Assembly: GCA_028571685.1 (NCBI GenBank)
Contig: CM053143.1
Span: 140,340,829 to 140,404,828, forward strand
Direction: 5' to 3'
DNA: 64,000 bases
Source of the DNA: Heterohyrax brucei
Lineage: Eukaryota > Chordata > Mammalia > Hyracoidea > Procaviidae
The notes under the pieces were generated by a model. That model saw nothing but the letters and a program-made list of their open reading frames with translations, was not told where the DNA came from and did not search any database. Each line of letters begins with the position of its first letter. The stretch's first letter is position 1. The translations under genes were made by a program, and so were the position numbers. This document shows positions 53,201-58,705 of this stretch, one piece after another.

Positions 53201-56200
53201 GGTTTATTATTCACAACTTTTGTATGTTTATCTATTATAAGAAATGCAGGCACGTTTAAATATTTAGTGATTCAACACTAAGAGAAACCTTTATTCTTAA
53301 GAGTCTAAAGTAGTTTAAAAAACACTCCAGTATTGAAACAAACTCTTTACAACTCAATTACCTAAAAAAATCAAACATTGATATTATAAAATGGTAACAG
53401 TACACACAAGTAAACCAGACATTAAGGATAAGTTTACAGTAGTCCATGAGATTGCCAATTTCAATCTCTGTGTTCATTAAAACTGGCTTCATTCTTTCCA
53501 CTAATCGGCTTTGCAAGTGTTACAAATCTGGATTTACAAAAAAAAAAAAAACAAATTTACACCAATAAAAGGTCATTGTTTTAGACATGCAGAATTACCT
53601 AAAGGATACTGTTAAAGTTTGGAAAACACTGTCTTGTAAATATTCTTCAAATAAATAATTTATGAAAAGACCTTAACCACTGTTTGTGTGTTCTTTACAA
53701 ATATTCTCTGTTACATTACATGCAAGAGCAGGAAACAGGTTTTCTATCTTATGCCATAAGAATGATACACTACATCTTTAAAAGCAGAGAGAGGCTCTTA
53801 TCTAAGGTTTTACTCATTCACTGGAGCACCTAGGTGGTGCAAACAATTAACACCGTTGGCTACTAATCAAAAGGTTGACAGCTCAAGTCTCCCCAAGCAT
53901 CTTGGGAAGAGCCAGTGATCTAATTCCAAAAACTGAGCCTTGGAAAAGAACCTACGGAGCACTGTTCTATTCTGACACACATGGAGTCACTACAAGTCAA
54001 CTCAATGATAGCTGGTTCTGGATATTCACTTACTTATTCATATTTGGAAACCCTGGTGTCGTAGTGAGTGGGTTAAGTGCTATGTCTGCTAACCAAAAGG
54101 GCAGCAGTTCAAATCTGCCAGGTGGTCCCTGGAAACTCTATGGGACAGTTCTAACCTGAACCATAGGGGCACTATGAGTCGGACCTGACTCGACAGCTGT
54201 GGCTTCAGTTTCGTTTTGGCTTATCCATCTGTGGCATTTTCAAAAATACAAAAGGAAAACAGGAAAACACAATGTCAAATTTCCTACTGATTTAGACATT
54301 AATCACAAGGTGAGAGTGGGGAGTTTTCTCCATTAAAGTATTACTGCAAAAGCATAATTATTTTAAGTAAAAAAAAACTAAGTCAAAGTACTGTTGTAAA
54401 AGGAACTTTATGTGTGTCAAGGACTGAACTGTGTCCCCTCAAAAACGTGTGTAGCAATTTGGCTAGGCCATGATTCCTTGTATTATGTGATGATTGTTAC
54501 AACATATAATAAAGCAAAACAAATACAAAGTTAAAAATAACCTTGAAAACTTATCTGATTTTAAACACTTGTATGCCTCTGACTATATAAAAGTAAACTT
54601 GCCTGAACTGCAGGTACACTAAAAGGCAGAAAACTAGTCCTGGCTTTGCCTAATAATTAACTTAAACTCCTTATTTCTCACATCTCCTTTTCTATTTAAG
54701 GTGGGACTAGCTAGAAAACAAGGATTTCAGGACTTAAGTGGACTTTCAGATAACACAGCGTATCATTCACAAAGTTGGAAACTGAGGCTTAGAGACTTTT
54801 GGAATTTTGCCTAAATTCACAGATAACTACTAAAAAAAACAAACACAAAATCCAAACCCAACACTTCCAGCAATAAACAACCGTAACTTTAGGGAAAGTA
54901 ACTGTTCTTTATATGCAAAGCCAGCTACTGATTCATTATCAGTATAGCAGTTATGATAGATTTATAATGAAACATCTTACTGTCTAGCTCTTTTGGGATC
55001 ATTAAATAGAAGGTTCAAGTTATTGTCAGGTTATTTAAATATAAACCCAAGTGTTTCTCTATGCACCACATGTTACAATAATCAAGTTAATTAACAGAGA
55101 GTATTTTCAGAGAAATGTCAAATGTGAAAAACTCAACACCTCACACTTTCTAAAGTAATTCTTTTCAAAATTTGTATTGGTTTTTGCAGGGCTATTTTGG
55201 TTTTAAAAGCATAGATCATTATCACGTAATACATATAGAAAAATGTCTACAAGAAACAAACTCCTGTGGGGTTTCCATGGAGCAGCTGGTGGATCAGAGC
55301 TACTAACTTTCTGGTTCATAGCTGAGTTTTTCACCCCTGAGCCACCCTCTAAAAACGGTGATCTCCAACACTTCAGTCTACAGCTGGGTCAAGTAACATA
55401 TTCAACTGATACTATCTTAAAAATACAGGTAACACTGTATCTTTTCAATGACCAGACTTTTGTTTGGGCATCTGCTTTGGGGAATACTAAGCTTACTCTC
55501 TCTTAATAGGAAATCCAATCAAAGCAAGCTGACTACACATTTTTATATTTCTTGTAAGATGTTCATTTTGGCCCCAAAGAAAAGGAAATTTAAGAAAAAC
55601 AAATTTTGGTACTGTTTCCTGCCTTTAGATTCTGCTCCTTTTGCTTTTCTTTCAGGTGTTAGGGCCAAAGTGTCTCATCGTAAGTTACATATTCACAAGT
55701 TTGTAAATTAAAATAATCACAGACACATTAATATAGCATCAAGCTGCCCAAGAAGAAGGCTTAAAGTTGTAAAACGAAAGCAAACGCGATCATTCTACAC
55801 AGACTATACATGTTTAAAACCTCAAATTATAATCTGGGAAGCACTATGGTCTGTATTTCCAAATCAGATGTCAACATATAATCTCCCCAACTGAATACTG
55901 CTGGTAAAGTACTTTCAATACCGTAACATACCTACTTCTAACTACATACCTTAGAATACAAGTTAATTATTCCCATTTGACAGGCAAATGGGAACTAAAT
56001 ATAAAAAGATCCATATGCTTAATAAATATATGATTCAGAACAGAAACCAAAATTCTAAGCAAGGTGATTCATGAGTTAAGCACAGCAACAACTAAGGTAA
56101 CGGTACACCCTATGGCAGCTGGTAGAGCCAAGCCAATGGAGTGGCACAGTTAGGTAATAAAATACTTGTAAACAGAACTTGGAAAGAAGCAGTAGAGTCC

Positions 56201-56704
56201 AATTTTATAGCTACTCAATAACAGCATAGTAGGTTAGATTTTATTCAATAAGTAGTAGAAAGTTCTTTGTGATTTCTGAACAGGTTGCGATATAAGAAAG
56301 AAAACTCAAGCCTACAGCAAGGAGGAGAATACATTTAGTGAGCACCCATTACGGTGGTTTCAAGCAATTTATTATATGTAATAAAATGCCAGAGAGAAGA
56401 AAGCTAACACATGAGGTGATACGGCCTGACTCAAAGGTAATTAAAAAAAATCCTAAACTCTACAATGAAAAAGTATAATTCCAGGGGTAAAGATGATGCA
56501 GTCTAATCAAAACTTACAATGTCACTAATAAGACAAAACAATACTGAAGATCTAAATAAGTATCAGGGAGTATCCAATGCTTAAAAATAGCCTTACCTTA
56601 GATCAGGTGATTCGGCCCTCCCATAACGATCCTGCCACTTCCCAACGCTTGAATTGGCTTTTCTGGAGGCAGTACTTGTCTGAGACTGAGAAGAGGTGCT
56701 GTTT
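5108..56704 (-). CDS. FIP1L1: FIP1L1, 3' half (CPSF subunit FIP1; eight constitutive exons plus a 27-nt micro-exon)
   Basis: FIP1L1 is the FIP1 subunit of the nuclear cleavage and polyadenylation specificity factor. It links CPSF to poly(A) polymerase and binds U-rich RNA near the poly(A) signal. Exons in transcript order: 56704-56597, 46580-46487, 44732-44576, 29910-29884 (optional), 27931-27877, 26364-26309, 21440-21227, 6072-5935, 5255-5108. All junction phases agree, and they give 322 residues without the micro-exon, about residue 273 to 594 of the human-length protein. Visible in order: a Ser/Thr-rich stretch, a conserved block with [20 protein letters not shown], a long proline-rich region, a Tyr/Ser linker, a conserved [19 protein letters not shown] block, an RD/RE dipeptide tract, and a basic Arg/Lys/His tail ending APAE. 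The N-terminal acidic poly(A)-polymerase-binding region and the central Fip1 motif are beyond the right edge. No frame-breaking change is seen. Confidence 0.95.
5935..6072 (-). CDS. FIP1L1: FIP1L1 coding exon (basic, [22 protein letters not shown])
   Basis: 138 nt. The acceptor is CCTTTCAG and the donor CAG|GTTAGT. It encodes [14 protein letters not shown].. through ..[13 protein letters not shown], a charged Arg/Glu segment. It is joined at both ends through split Ser codons (AG|T in, AG|C out). The family's RNA-binding activity maps to this basic C-terminal part. Confidence 0.94.
6073..7255. other. FIP1L1 intron, mostly unassigned
   Basis: AT-rich. 6440-6640 (AGCACTGAGCTAGGCTCTAG and following) looks like an old mammalian interspersed repeat, and 6826-6900 like a decayed MIR on the - strand. 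No exon seen. Confidence 0.4.
7268..9184 (+). mobile_element. LINE-1, 5'-truncated (ORF2 C-terminus plus 3'UTR)
   Basis: 7268-8105 is the L1 ORF2 C-terminal region. Readable pieces include [33 protein letters not shown] and [17 protein letters not shown], broken by stops and frameshifts. 8106-9160 is 3'UTR with a G-rich purine tract at 8200-8248, followed by poly(A) 9161-9184. The 12-bp target-site duplication TTGAATACATTC is intact at 7256-7267 and 9187-9198. The element is dead and antisense to FIP1L1. Confidence 0.92.
8200..8248 (+). repeat. G-rich purine tract in the L1 3'UTR
   Basis: Four or more GGG runs spaced by 1-6 bases, a potential G-quadruplex, as is usual for L1 3'UTRs. Related but weaker tracts occur in the other L1 tails (near 8985, 17200 and 58830). 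Confidence 0.6.
9199..10285. other. FIP1L1 intron, unassigned
   Basis: AT-rich sequence with no exon and no recognisable young element. Confidence 0.4.
10290..10505 (+). repeat. MIR-type ancient SINE
   Basis: Contains TTGTCACTTACTAATTGGGT, then CTCAGTTTCCTTTTCTGAGA and ATAAAGTGCTTGGGACAGG, the core and 3' words of MIR. The short open frame within it is not a gene. Confidence 0.7.
10506..11880. other. FIP1L1 intron, unassigned
   Basis: AT-rich, no exon. 11690-11760 resembles the tail of an old interspersed repeat (TTATTAAGTACTTACAGTG). Confidence 0.35.
11881..12052 (+). mobile_element. AfroSINE, short form
   Basis: Complete from GTGGAAACCCTGGTGGCACA to AGTGAGTTTTTTTGG, with AGCAGTTCAAATCTGCCAG as B-box region. 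It is flanked by imperfect repeats of TATCCTCAG, a likely target duplication. Confidence 0.9.
12545..13570 (-). mobile_element. RTE-clade LINE, 3' part, interrupted by an AfroSINE
   Basis: Read on the - strand it ends at 12545. At the 5' side it includes a [16 protein letters not shown] reverse-transcriptase catalytic block (YADD box near 13480). The SINE at 12895-13062 splits it. 5'-truncated at about 13570, directly next to the 3' end of the following RTE. Confidence 0.8.
12895..13062 (-). mobile_element. AfroSINE inserted in the RTE
   Basis: ATTGCTGTTGAGTCAATTCC.. to ..CACTTAATCACTATGCCACC is the reverse complement of the SINE. The RTE sequence resumes on both sides. Confidence 0.8.
13578..19130 (-). 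mobile_element. RTE-clade LINE, nearly full-length, split by an L1
   Basis: In gene sense the 5' end is near 19130. 19130-17400 covers the AP-endonuclease region and the start of the polymerase; 14626-13578 covers the later reverse transcriptase and the 3' end (GTTGTTGTTAGGTGCCA on +). About 350 bp are missing near 14150. Pieces such as [20 protein letters not shown] (14569 leftwards) and a zinc-knuckle-free C-terminal block are readable, but no frame is intact. Sense orientation with respect to FIP1L1. Confidence 0.82.
14627..17394 (+). mobile_element. LINE-1 inserted into the RTE
   Basis: Starts inside ORF2 reverse transcriptase: [14 protein letters not shown], then [14 protein letters not shown]. 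The usual FADD catalytic motif reads FADA, so it is inactive. It continues through the ORF2 C-terminus ([18 protein letters not shown] near 16010) and the 3'UTR to an A-rich end at about 17390. An imperfect duplication flanks it: AAAATTTCTTGGCA at 14613-14626 and AAAAATCTCTTGGCA at 17395-17409. Frameshifts and stops throughout. Confidence 0.88.
19165..19336 (-). mobile_element. AfroSINE, short form
   Basis: From AACTGACTGCTGTCTAGTCA to CACTAGGGTTTCC on the + strand; the reverse complement of the family. It sits just beyond the 5' end of the long RTE. Confidence 0.85.
19337..20930. other. FIP1L1 intron, unassigned
   Basis: AT-rich, with no recognised element or exon. Confidence 0.35.
20931..21099 (+). 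mobile_element. AfroSINE, short form, near a FIP1L1 exon
   Basis: CCCCAATAGAGCAGCAGTTA head, TCCTTGGAAACTCTATAGGG core, and a poor 3' end with GGGGGTTTTTTGG. It ends 128 bp downstream, in gene sense, of the 21227 donor. Confidence 0.75.
21227..21440 (-). CDS. FIP1L1: FIP1L1 coding exon ([19 protein letters not shown] and RD/RE repeat)
   Basis: 214 nt. The acceptor TTTTTTTCTTTAG has a long pyrimidine tract; the donor CAG|GTTTGT has T at +3. It encodes [20 protein letters not shown], then [10 protein letters not shown], then an alternating Asp-Arg/Glu-Arg tract of about 35 residues, and HSPTPSVFN. The tract is low-complexity RD/RE sequence like that of splicing and 3'-processing factors, and is inferred to contribute RNA and protein contacts. 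Open frames on the + strand here (runs of Ser, Val, Ile) are shadows. Confidence 0.94.
21441..22382. other. FIP1L1 intron, unassigned
   Basis: AT-rich. It contains only the polypyrimidine tract of the RD/RE exon and A-rich runs. Confidence 0.35.
22383..22525 (-). mobile_element. AfroSINE fragment with a small internal duplication
   Basis: CAAGTCAATTCTGACTCATA and CAAGCCAATTCTGACTCATA occur back to back (22390-22437), then ATGACCCTGTATGACAAAGC and TTTCTAAGGAG. The tRNA-like head is lost. Confidence 0.7.
22830..23035 (+). repeat. MIR-type ancient SINE
   Basis: CACTGGCTCTGCCATCATAT.., CTGTTCCTCAATTTCTTGGT and AGAACAGTGCCTGTCATATA follow the MIR order. Confidence 0.7.
23474..23622 (-). mobile_element. 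AfroSINE, short form
   Basis: GTTGCCATCACGCTGATTCT.., AGAACTGCCCCAGAGTTTCC.., CACCATTGAGGTTTCC. A TA/TG-rich stretch (23430-23472) precedes it. Confidence 0.8.
23623..24139. other. FIP1L1 intron, unassigned
   Basis: Short TA-rich runs near 23680, otherwise unremarkable. Confidence 0.3.
24140..24512 (+). mobile_element. Old LINE-1 3'UTR fragment
   Basis: TACTTACTGGACTGGCTAAG matches TTTACTGGACTGGTAGAGAC at 62302, and the end (AATGTAACTAATGTCACTGA..AAATTGTTGAATGGGAATC..CACCTTTCACC) is typical of afrotherian L1 3' ends. I infer L1 from the family word order; no coding part is present. Confidence 0.5.
24513..25227. other. FIP1L1 intron, unassigned
   Basis: AT-rich, with no exon or clear repeat. 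Confidence 0.3.
25228..25392 (-). mobile_element. AfroSINE, short form
   Basis: CCTACTGCTGCGAGAGTCGA.., ACAGGGCAGAGCAGAACTAC.., ACTGGGCAACCAGGGCTCC, reverse complement of the family. Confidence 0.85.
25690..25824 (+). mobile_element. RTE-clade LINE, 3' end fragment
   Basis: CACAGTTGCTGCAAAAACAG.., GAGGATGGCACAGGATGGGG and TGAGTCGGAACTAACTCAAC, ending AGCACTTAACAACATG: the 3' terminus of the family. Antisense to FIP1L1. Confidence 0.75.
26309..26364 (-). CDS. FIP1L1: FIP1L1 small coding exon (Ser/Tyr linker)
   Basis: 56 nt. The acceptor is TTCTTCCATAG and the donor ATG|GTAAGT. It encodes [18 protein letters not shown], with one base completing Ser at the start and the G of the following Val at the end. 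Too short to show as an independent frame; placed by phase and family sequence. Confidence 0.92.
26727..26944 (+). mobile_element. AfroSINE, long (undeleted) form
   Basis: About 215 bp. It retains the internal segment GGGAGAAAGACGTGGGCAGT..TACATAAAGATCAG that most other copies lack. It ends GGGGTTTGGTTTTAGTTTTT. Confidence 0.85.
26945..27876. other. FIP1L1 intron with a GC-richer block
   Basis: 26946-27260 is clearly richer in G+C than its surroundings (for example CCTGGGCATATGAAGGGTGA) and does not match any repeat I recognise. The rest is AT-rich with a T run at 27407-27416. Short open frames in it show no family resemblance. Confidence 0.35.
27877..27931 (-). CDS. FIP1L1: FIP1L1 coding exon (end of proline-rich region)
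   Basis: 55 nt. The acceptor is GAATGTTTCAG and the donor AAG|GTAAAT. It encodes [17 protein letters not shown] with split codons at both ends (Gly in, Ser out), and can be joined either to the micro-exon or directly to the 44576-44732 exon. Confidence 0.93.
27932..29883. other. FIP1L1 intron between micro-exon and next exon
   Basis: 1.95 kb, mostly unique-looking. 28135-28250 (AGAGCACAAGCTGGGAGTCA and following) resembles MIR on the + strand. No exon beyond the annotated ones. Confidence 0.4.
29884..29910 (-). CDS. FIP1L1: FIP1L1 alternative 27-nt micro-exon
   Basis: 27 nt between acceptor CTTGTTTTTTAG and donor CAG|GTAAAC. It adds nine residues (IPITVPPPG in frame) between the two proline-rich exons without changing phase: the exon before ends in G, and both this exon and the next begin with GT. 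It matches the optional insert known among human FIP1L1 isoforms. The exon is isolated: its upstream intron is 14.7 kb and its downstream intron 1.95 kb. Confidence 0.85.
29911..31741. other. FIP1L1 intron, unassigned
   Basis: AT-rich; no young element seen. The 104-residue open frame at 30525-30839 on - has no domain or splice context and is taken as chance. Confidence 0.35.
31742..31942 (+). repeat. MER5-type hAT DNA transposon remnant
   Basis: Begins CAGTGATTCTCAAACTTTAC and ends TTTGAGAACTACTGAAAT, near-inverted termini of a non-autonomous hAT (Charlie) element, with TGCTGGGCCCCACCCTTTG inside. Confidence 0.75.
32385..32870 (+). repeat. Ancient LTR-like repeat, probably MLT1/MaLR
   Basis: The order of words is that of an MLT1-class LTR: CTACAAAAGACTGATTTTCT.., GCTCTCTCTACTGACTTC.., AAATATGCTGCCACACTGGA, then ..TAATAAATGTATGTCATTTT. 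Highly diverged; no internal coding part. The short open frame at 32561 belongs to it. Confidence 0.45.
32980..33095 (-). mobile_element. AfroSINE fragment
   Basis: CCCACTGCCATCAACTCAAT.., ACAGAGTAGAACTGCTCCAC.. then TTTCCAAGTAACACC. 5' part missing. Confidence 0.75.
34147..34935 (+). mobile_element. LINE-1 3' end inserted into the older LINE-1
   Basis: Consists only of L1 3'UTR (AGCATAACCTGACTACACC to TTCACTTAATCATAATAAAA) and an A-rich tail. The host L1 ORF2 sequence stops at AAAAAATGGGCAAG (34132-34145) and continues after AAAAAAAGGGGTAAAAG (34934-34950), an imperfect target duplication. Confidence 0.72.
35368..35503 (-). mobile_element. AfroSINE inserted in the LINE-1 tail
   Basis: ACCCAGTGCCGTCGAGTTGA to CATTGCGCAACCAGGGTG, flanked by GGTGCCCA on the left and GGTGCCCATCAATGG on the right, where L1 sequence resumes. 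Confidence 0.82.
36097..38138 (+). mobile_element. MaLR-like LTR, split by an RTE
   Basis: Left part 36097-36336 begins TGTCAAGGGTTAAACTGTGT; right part 37906-38138 runs CCACCAAAAAAGCAGTGCTG to the end AAAGCCATCCACTGGTATCT..GCAGCGC. Together they match the element at 61579-62076. The outline (GAACTGTGTCCCCC start, AAGCCATCCA near the end) is that of an MLT1/MaLR solo LTR. No viral genes are present. Confidence 0.6.
36338..37905 (-). mobile_element. RTE-clade LINE, 3' half, inside the LTR
   Basis: On the - strand it runs from the reverse transcriptase ([20 protein letters not shown] at 37800 leftwards) through the C-terminal block [15 protein letters not shown] and [20 protein letters not shown] to the 3' terminus at 36338-36360. 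The 152-residue frame 36485-36943 is its longest open piece. 5'-truncated, with scattered stops. Sense to FIP1L1. Confidence 0.88.
38143..38330 (+). mobile_element. AfroSINE, short form
   Basis: AAGGGAAACCCTGGTGTGGA head, AGCAGTTCAAATCCACCAG core, ACTCTGTCCTGTAGGGCTGC and TTGATGGCACTGGGTTTCC end. Confidence 0.88.
38335..38704 (+). mobile_element. LINE-1 3'UTR fragment
   Basis: GTGTGCTTCTTGGCTTGGAT.. and ..AACTGGGCAGTCCCTGTCTG match the tail at 60042-60319; the end GGAGTGCGCTGTCA is shared with other L1 tails in the window. No poly(A) remains. Confidence 0.6.
38705..39088 (-). mobile_element. RTE-clade LINE, internal fragment
   Basis: Both ends truncated. On the - strand it encodes a reverse-transcriptase piece with [20 protein letters not shown] and [20 protein letters not shown]. 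Sense to FIP1L1. Confidence 0.8.
39398..39560 (-). mobile_element. AfroSINE, short form
   Basis: AGCCACTGCCGTTGAGTCGA.., CAACCCTAGAGATCAGAGTA.., GCCACCACAGTTTCCC. Confidence 0.85.
39561..40363. other. FIP1L1 intron, unassigned
   Basis: AT-rich, with no exon or clear repeat. Confidence 0.3.
40364..40520 (+). mobile_element. AfroSINE, short form
   Basis: AGAAATCCTGGTGGCACAGT.., CGGCAGTTCAAATCTGCAAG.., GAATCGACTCGACAGCAGTG. Confidence 0.85.
40645..40860 (+). repeat. MIR-type ancient SINE
   Basis: TTTGGAGTCAGACTGCCCAG.., CAGTTTCCTCAACTGTAAAA and AGCATTCAGTGAATGTTAGC in MIR order. Confidence 0.75.
40956..41160 (+). repeat. Imperfect direct repeat, two units of about 106 bp
   Basis: Unit 1 (40956-41061) and unit 2 (41062-41160) both start TTCTCTGAAAAGTATA and share AACTTATTAATGGCTATCAAGATTA-like cores, about 80-85% alike by eye. 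The surrounding 41160-41550 may belong to the same unrecognised element. Confidence 0.7.
41161..42426. other. FIP1L1 intron, unassigned
   Basis: No exon. 41340-41530 may be part of an old long repeat that I cannot name. Confidence 0.3.
42427..42540 (-). mobile_element. AfroSINE 3' fragment
   Basis: ATCCGCTGTTCGGTCAATCC.., ACTACAGGACATAGATCTGC.., TTTCCAAGGATCGACTGGC. Head missing. Confidence 0.65.
42786..42833 (+). repeat. 24-bp tandem duplication
   Basis: Two adjacent copies beginning TTTTTATAACAATGAAATAT, differing at one base (TTTAC against TGTAC). Confidence 0.9.
42834..43461. other. FIP1L1 intron, unassigned
   Basis: AT-rich unique-looking sequence. Confidence 0.3.
43462..43620 (-). 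mobile_element. AfroSINE, short form
   Basis: CTACTACCTTCAAGTCAATT.., GACAGAGTAGAACTGCTTCA.., ATGCGACCAGGGTTTTCC. Confidence 0.87.
43621..44575. other. FIP1L1 intron with an (AC)n microsatellite
   Basis: Unassigned AT-rich sequence just downstream, in gene sense, of the proline-rich exon. The microsatellite at 44231-44266 is the only recognisable element. Confidence 0.4.
44231..44266 (+). repeat. (AC)18 microsatellite
   Basis: Uninterrupted AC dinucleotide run of about 36 bp. In FIP1L1 sense it is (GT)n, located some 310 bp downstream of the 44576 donor. Confidence 0.97.
44576..44732 (-). CDS. FIP1L1: FIP1L1 coding exon (proline-rich)
   Basis: 157 nt. It starts cleanly with GTT (Val) and encodes [16 protein letters not shown], then runs of proline ([28 protein letters not shown]), and leaves with the first G of a glycine codon. 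The donor is CAG|GTATGT. The Pro codons make a G-rich + strand whose open frame is only the shadow of this exon. Proline runs of this kind are typical SH3/WW-type ligands. Confidence 0.94.
44733..46009. other. FIP1L1 intron, unassigned
   Basis: AT-rich with no recognised repeat. The short open frames here lack any family resemblance. Confidence 0.3.
46021..46154 (+). mobile_element. LINE-1 tail, 134 bp, with target-site duplication
   Basis: Only the last part of the 3'UTR (GTGTGCTGTCACCAGGCAGG..GCATGCAAATTTATATGGGA) plus A run. The 11-bp duplication TAGTAATCTTC is identical at 46010-46020 and 46155-46165. The nearby 68-residue open frame is L1-derived. Confidence 0.9.
46487..46580 (-). CDS. 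FIP1L1: FIP1L1 coding exon ([17 protein letters not shown] block)
   Basis: 94 nt: one base completing Arg plus 31 codons ending NENSNIQ. The acceptor is GTATTTCAG. The donor is CAG|GTTTAG, with T rather than a purine at +3, so it looks weak. It reads RLSGAIDV where I recall Pro rather than Ser in the human protein. Confidence 0.93.
46581..47419. other. FIP1L1 intron, unassigned
   Basis: AT-rich with no exon or clear repeat. Confidence 0.3.
47420..47573 (-). mobile_element. AfroSINE, short form
   Basis: AGCCCACTGCCATCAAGTCA.., CAGAGTTCCCAAGGAGCAGC.., CCACTATTCCACAAGG. Confidence 0.82.
47574..49551. other. FIP1L1 intron, unassigned 2-kb block
   Basis: No exon with FIP1L1 family sequence and no repeat I can name. 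48590-49060 is less AT-rich than its surroundings. Open frames of 87-90 residues (47857, 48166) and 74 residues (48682) have no recognisable domain. Confidence 0.35.
49552..49652 (+). mobile_element. AfroSINE, 5'-truncated
   Basis: Only the 3' domain: GAAACCCTATGGGTCAGTTC.., AGGGTCGCCATGAGTCGGAC..ACTCGATGGCATCGGGTTT and a T-rich end. Confidence 0.87.
49653..50994. other. FIP1L1 intron, mostly unassigned
   Basis: 50150-50235 looks like a MIR in reverse (TTATATGCATTTACTCCTCA.., CCCATTTTACAGATAAGAG). The rest is AT-rich. Confidence 0.4.
50995..51160 (+). mobile_element. AfroSINE-related SINE, alternative internal segment
   Basis: AATTATAAGGCTGGAGGTCA.., GAAGAAAGGCCTGGTGAACT.., ACTTCTGCAGAATCAGCCAC.. 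then AATTGACAGCAAATGGTTTC. It carries a middle segment (AAGAAAGGCCTGG..) also seen at 62140-62190 but absent from the common short form. Confidence 0.65.
51683..51852 (+). repeat. MER5A-type hAT DNA transposon remnant
   Basis: TTAGTAGTTCTTGGCCTTAC.., CATCAGTATCACCTGGGGGA.., GCTTTTAAACATCCTGATGC, the left part of MER5A, with a weak right part. Confidence 0.72.
51853..53035. other. FIP1L1 intron, mostly unassigned
   Basis: 52290-52470 resembles a reversed MIR. The 114-residue open frame at 52483-52827 has no recognisable domain, no splice context and an AT-rich codon set, and I take it as chance. Confidence 0.35.
53036..53205 (+). mobile_element. AfroSINE, short form
   Basis: GGGTCCCTGGTGGCACAGTG.., TGGCTGCTAATCAAAAAGTC.., AACTCTACAGCAACACGTTT. 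Confidence 0.87.
53206..53819. other. FIP1L1 intron, unassigned
   Basis: AT-rich, with an A run near 53538. Confidence 0.3.
53820..54015 (+). mobile_element. AfroSINE, long diverged form
   Basis: CTGGAGCACCTAGGTGGTGC.., AATCAAAAGGTTGACAGCTC.., an internal segment at 53905-53945, then GAGTCACTACAAGTCAACTC. Confidence 0.75.
54045..54220 (+). mobile_element. AfroSINE, short form, well preserved
   Basis: GGAAACCCTGGTGTCGTAGT.., CAGCAGTTCAAATCTGCCAG.., GTCGGACCTGACTCGACAGC, 30 bp after the previous SINE. Confidence 0.9.
54415..54502 (+). mobile_element. MaLR-like LTR, 5' fragment
   Basis: TGTCAAGGACTGAACTGTGT..CATGATTCCTTGTATTATGT, the same start as the elements at 36097 and 61579; truncated after about 88 bp. 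Confidence 0.6.
54503..56596. other. FIP1L1 intron, mostly unassigned
   Basis: Contains 54765-54835, a reversed MIR fragment (TTGGAAACTGAGGCTTAGAG), and 55265-55355, a reversed AfroSINE fragment (TTTCCATGGAGCAGCTGGTG). Otherwise AT-rich with no exon. Confidence 0.45.
56597..56704 (-). CDS. FIP1L1: FIP1L1 coding exon (Ser/Thr-rich, 5'-most in window)
   Basis: 108 nt. The acceptor is TTATCTCACCAG and the donor AAG|GTAAGG, the best donor of the set. It encodes [15 protein letters not shown].. to ..[13 protein letters not shown], entering and leaving in the middle of Arg codons. The preceding exon of the family, which ends in a Pro-Pro-Ser-Arg context, was not found between here and 64000. Confidence 0.92.
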
Positions 56705-58224
56705 CTGGTGAGATAAATTTTCTATGTTTTTTCTTACATATTGTTGTCTCTGACCCCCCTTGTTGTTTCTTTTCCCTGGCATACTTTTTCTAAAGTTCTA
56801 GAGGCATGTTCCTATAGTATCATTCTCTTCAAGTCATACAAAATAAGTGCTTTGATACTAAGACTGCTACTGGTATCTAAATAGACATATATACATTTTA
56901 TTAAATCTCAAATATTTTTAAAAATATTCTTCATCACAGACAGCATCATGTCAAAATGTAGAACTGAAAACAGAATCAAGGGGTGACTTCAGATTACACT
57001 GTAAGACACACATTTCTGTGCTTTCACGAACGAATATAATTTCTGTGTTTCACAAGATATTTGGGTGTTGATTTTTTTTATATTCTTCAGTTACAAGTAA
57101 AAATATTACCAGTGCAACCAGTTAACAGTAACACTGATATGTTCCACAAAAAACTTATACTAAGTATCTATTTTATAAAAATTCTAATGCAAAGTAACAA
57201 TTCTTTTAAAGTAAAATTCTAAAGGAAGCTTATTTTATCCCCAGGAACATACTCCACGAAAACGTTAGCTGCTTATACTCTTGTAAACCTTTACAGTACT
57301 AGTAAGAATGCTCTTTCAAATCAACAGGGAAAAAAATACACATATACATGTATGTTATCAACATAAGGAAAAGAGTGATAATCCTCTTAAGTATACCATC
57401 AAATAACTTCACCTTTAAACCTATGTTAAATGTTTTATAAAGACTAAAAAGGGGATGGAGAACTCTGTACTAAGTGCACAAATTTTCCATAAACCTAAAA
57501 GTACTCCTAAAAAACAGCCAATTTACAAAAAATTCAATCAGTAAGTATGGAAGAAAAGAAAGATACTGAAATAACAAACAAAATTACATTTAAACTGTCT
57601 GAAATAAACCACTCTGACGAAAAATCTGAATTATTTTCACTATATATCTTCAATATAAAATAAGATAAAAGAATGCAACGTATCTTCATCCACTGAATAG
57701 TTTCACTGTACATACATGCTTTAGATGCATGTCATACAAATAGCATACAGCTGGACTTACATTTTACCCGCTCTTGTTTCTCAACTGTGAATTTTCATTA
57801 GTCACATTGTAAAAGTGTAAAGCTCAAAAAATTAAAATGTAATTCTAGTGTACATTAAAAAAATGCACGCAAAGAAACTGCCAACAAACCTTGAACACTA
57901 TTTAATAGGCTTGCTTCTTGTAACGCTAGGTACAGAAGTTCTGAATTCATTTTGTATATGCTTTAGGATTAAGAAAATGTGTACATATATTAAAGCTGCT
58001 GGCACCCAGGTTCTTTCTCATTGGAGAAAAAGGGAGATATAATATAAAATAGGGTTCTGTGGTACTGAACTAGAAGTTAAAGAATCATGAATTCATAATC
58101 AAATTTATTTTAAATACACGTGGTATTTTAGTGTTAAAAAGTGCTCGTTTTTCCCAGCTGACTGCTGAAAAGATGTGGAAATAATGACATTCAATCAGCA
58201 ACATGCTACTCCACAAGGGCACAA
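56705..58224. other. FIP1L1 intron, unassigned
   Basis: AT-rich. I looked for the preceding FIP1L1 exon on the - strand and did not find it. Confidence 0.35.
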
Positions 58225-58705
58225 CCTTCAGTATATTCCACCTGAAGTTAGAGACCACCTCAAAACTAGATGTGACACACTCAATACTAAAGTCCACAGT
58301 ACAGACAAGCTGTATGATGACATCAAGGACATCACACATAAAGAAAGCAAAAAGTCATTAAAAAGACAAAATGTGAAGTGACTCAGAAATTTGCTCTTGA
58401 ATGTAGAGTTTTTAAAGAGAATGGAAGAGCAGATAAAAGGAGCTGAGCAGAAGACTTTACAGGGCAACTGGAAAAGACAAAAGTATTACAAAGAATAGTG
58501 CAAAAGACATGGAGCTAGAAAACCGTAAGGGAACAACAAGCTCGCCATTTCTCAGGCTGAAAAAACTGAACAAGAAATTCAAGCCTCGAGTTACAGTACT
58601 GAAGGATTCTTACATGGAAAATACTGAATGACACAGGAAGCATCAAAAGACAGGAAGAAAACAGTCACTCTCCCAGAAAGAACTGGTTAACATTCAGCCA
58701 TTTCA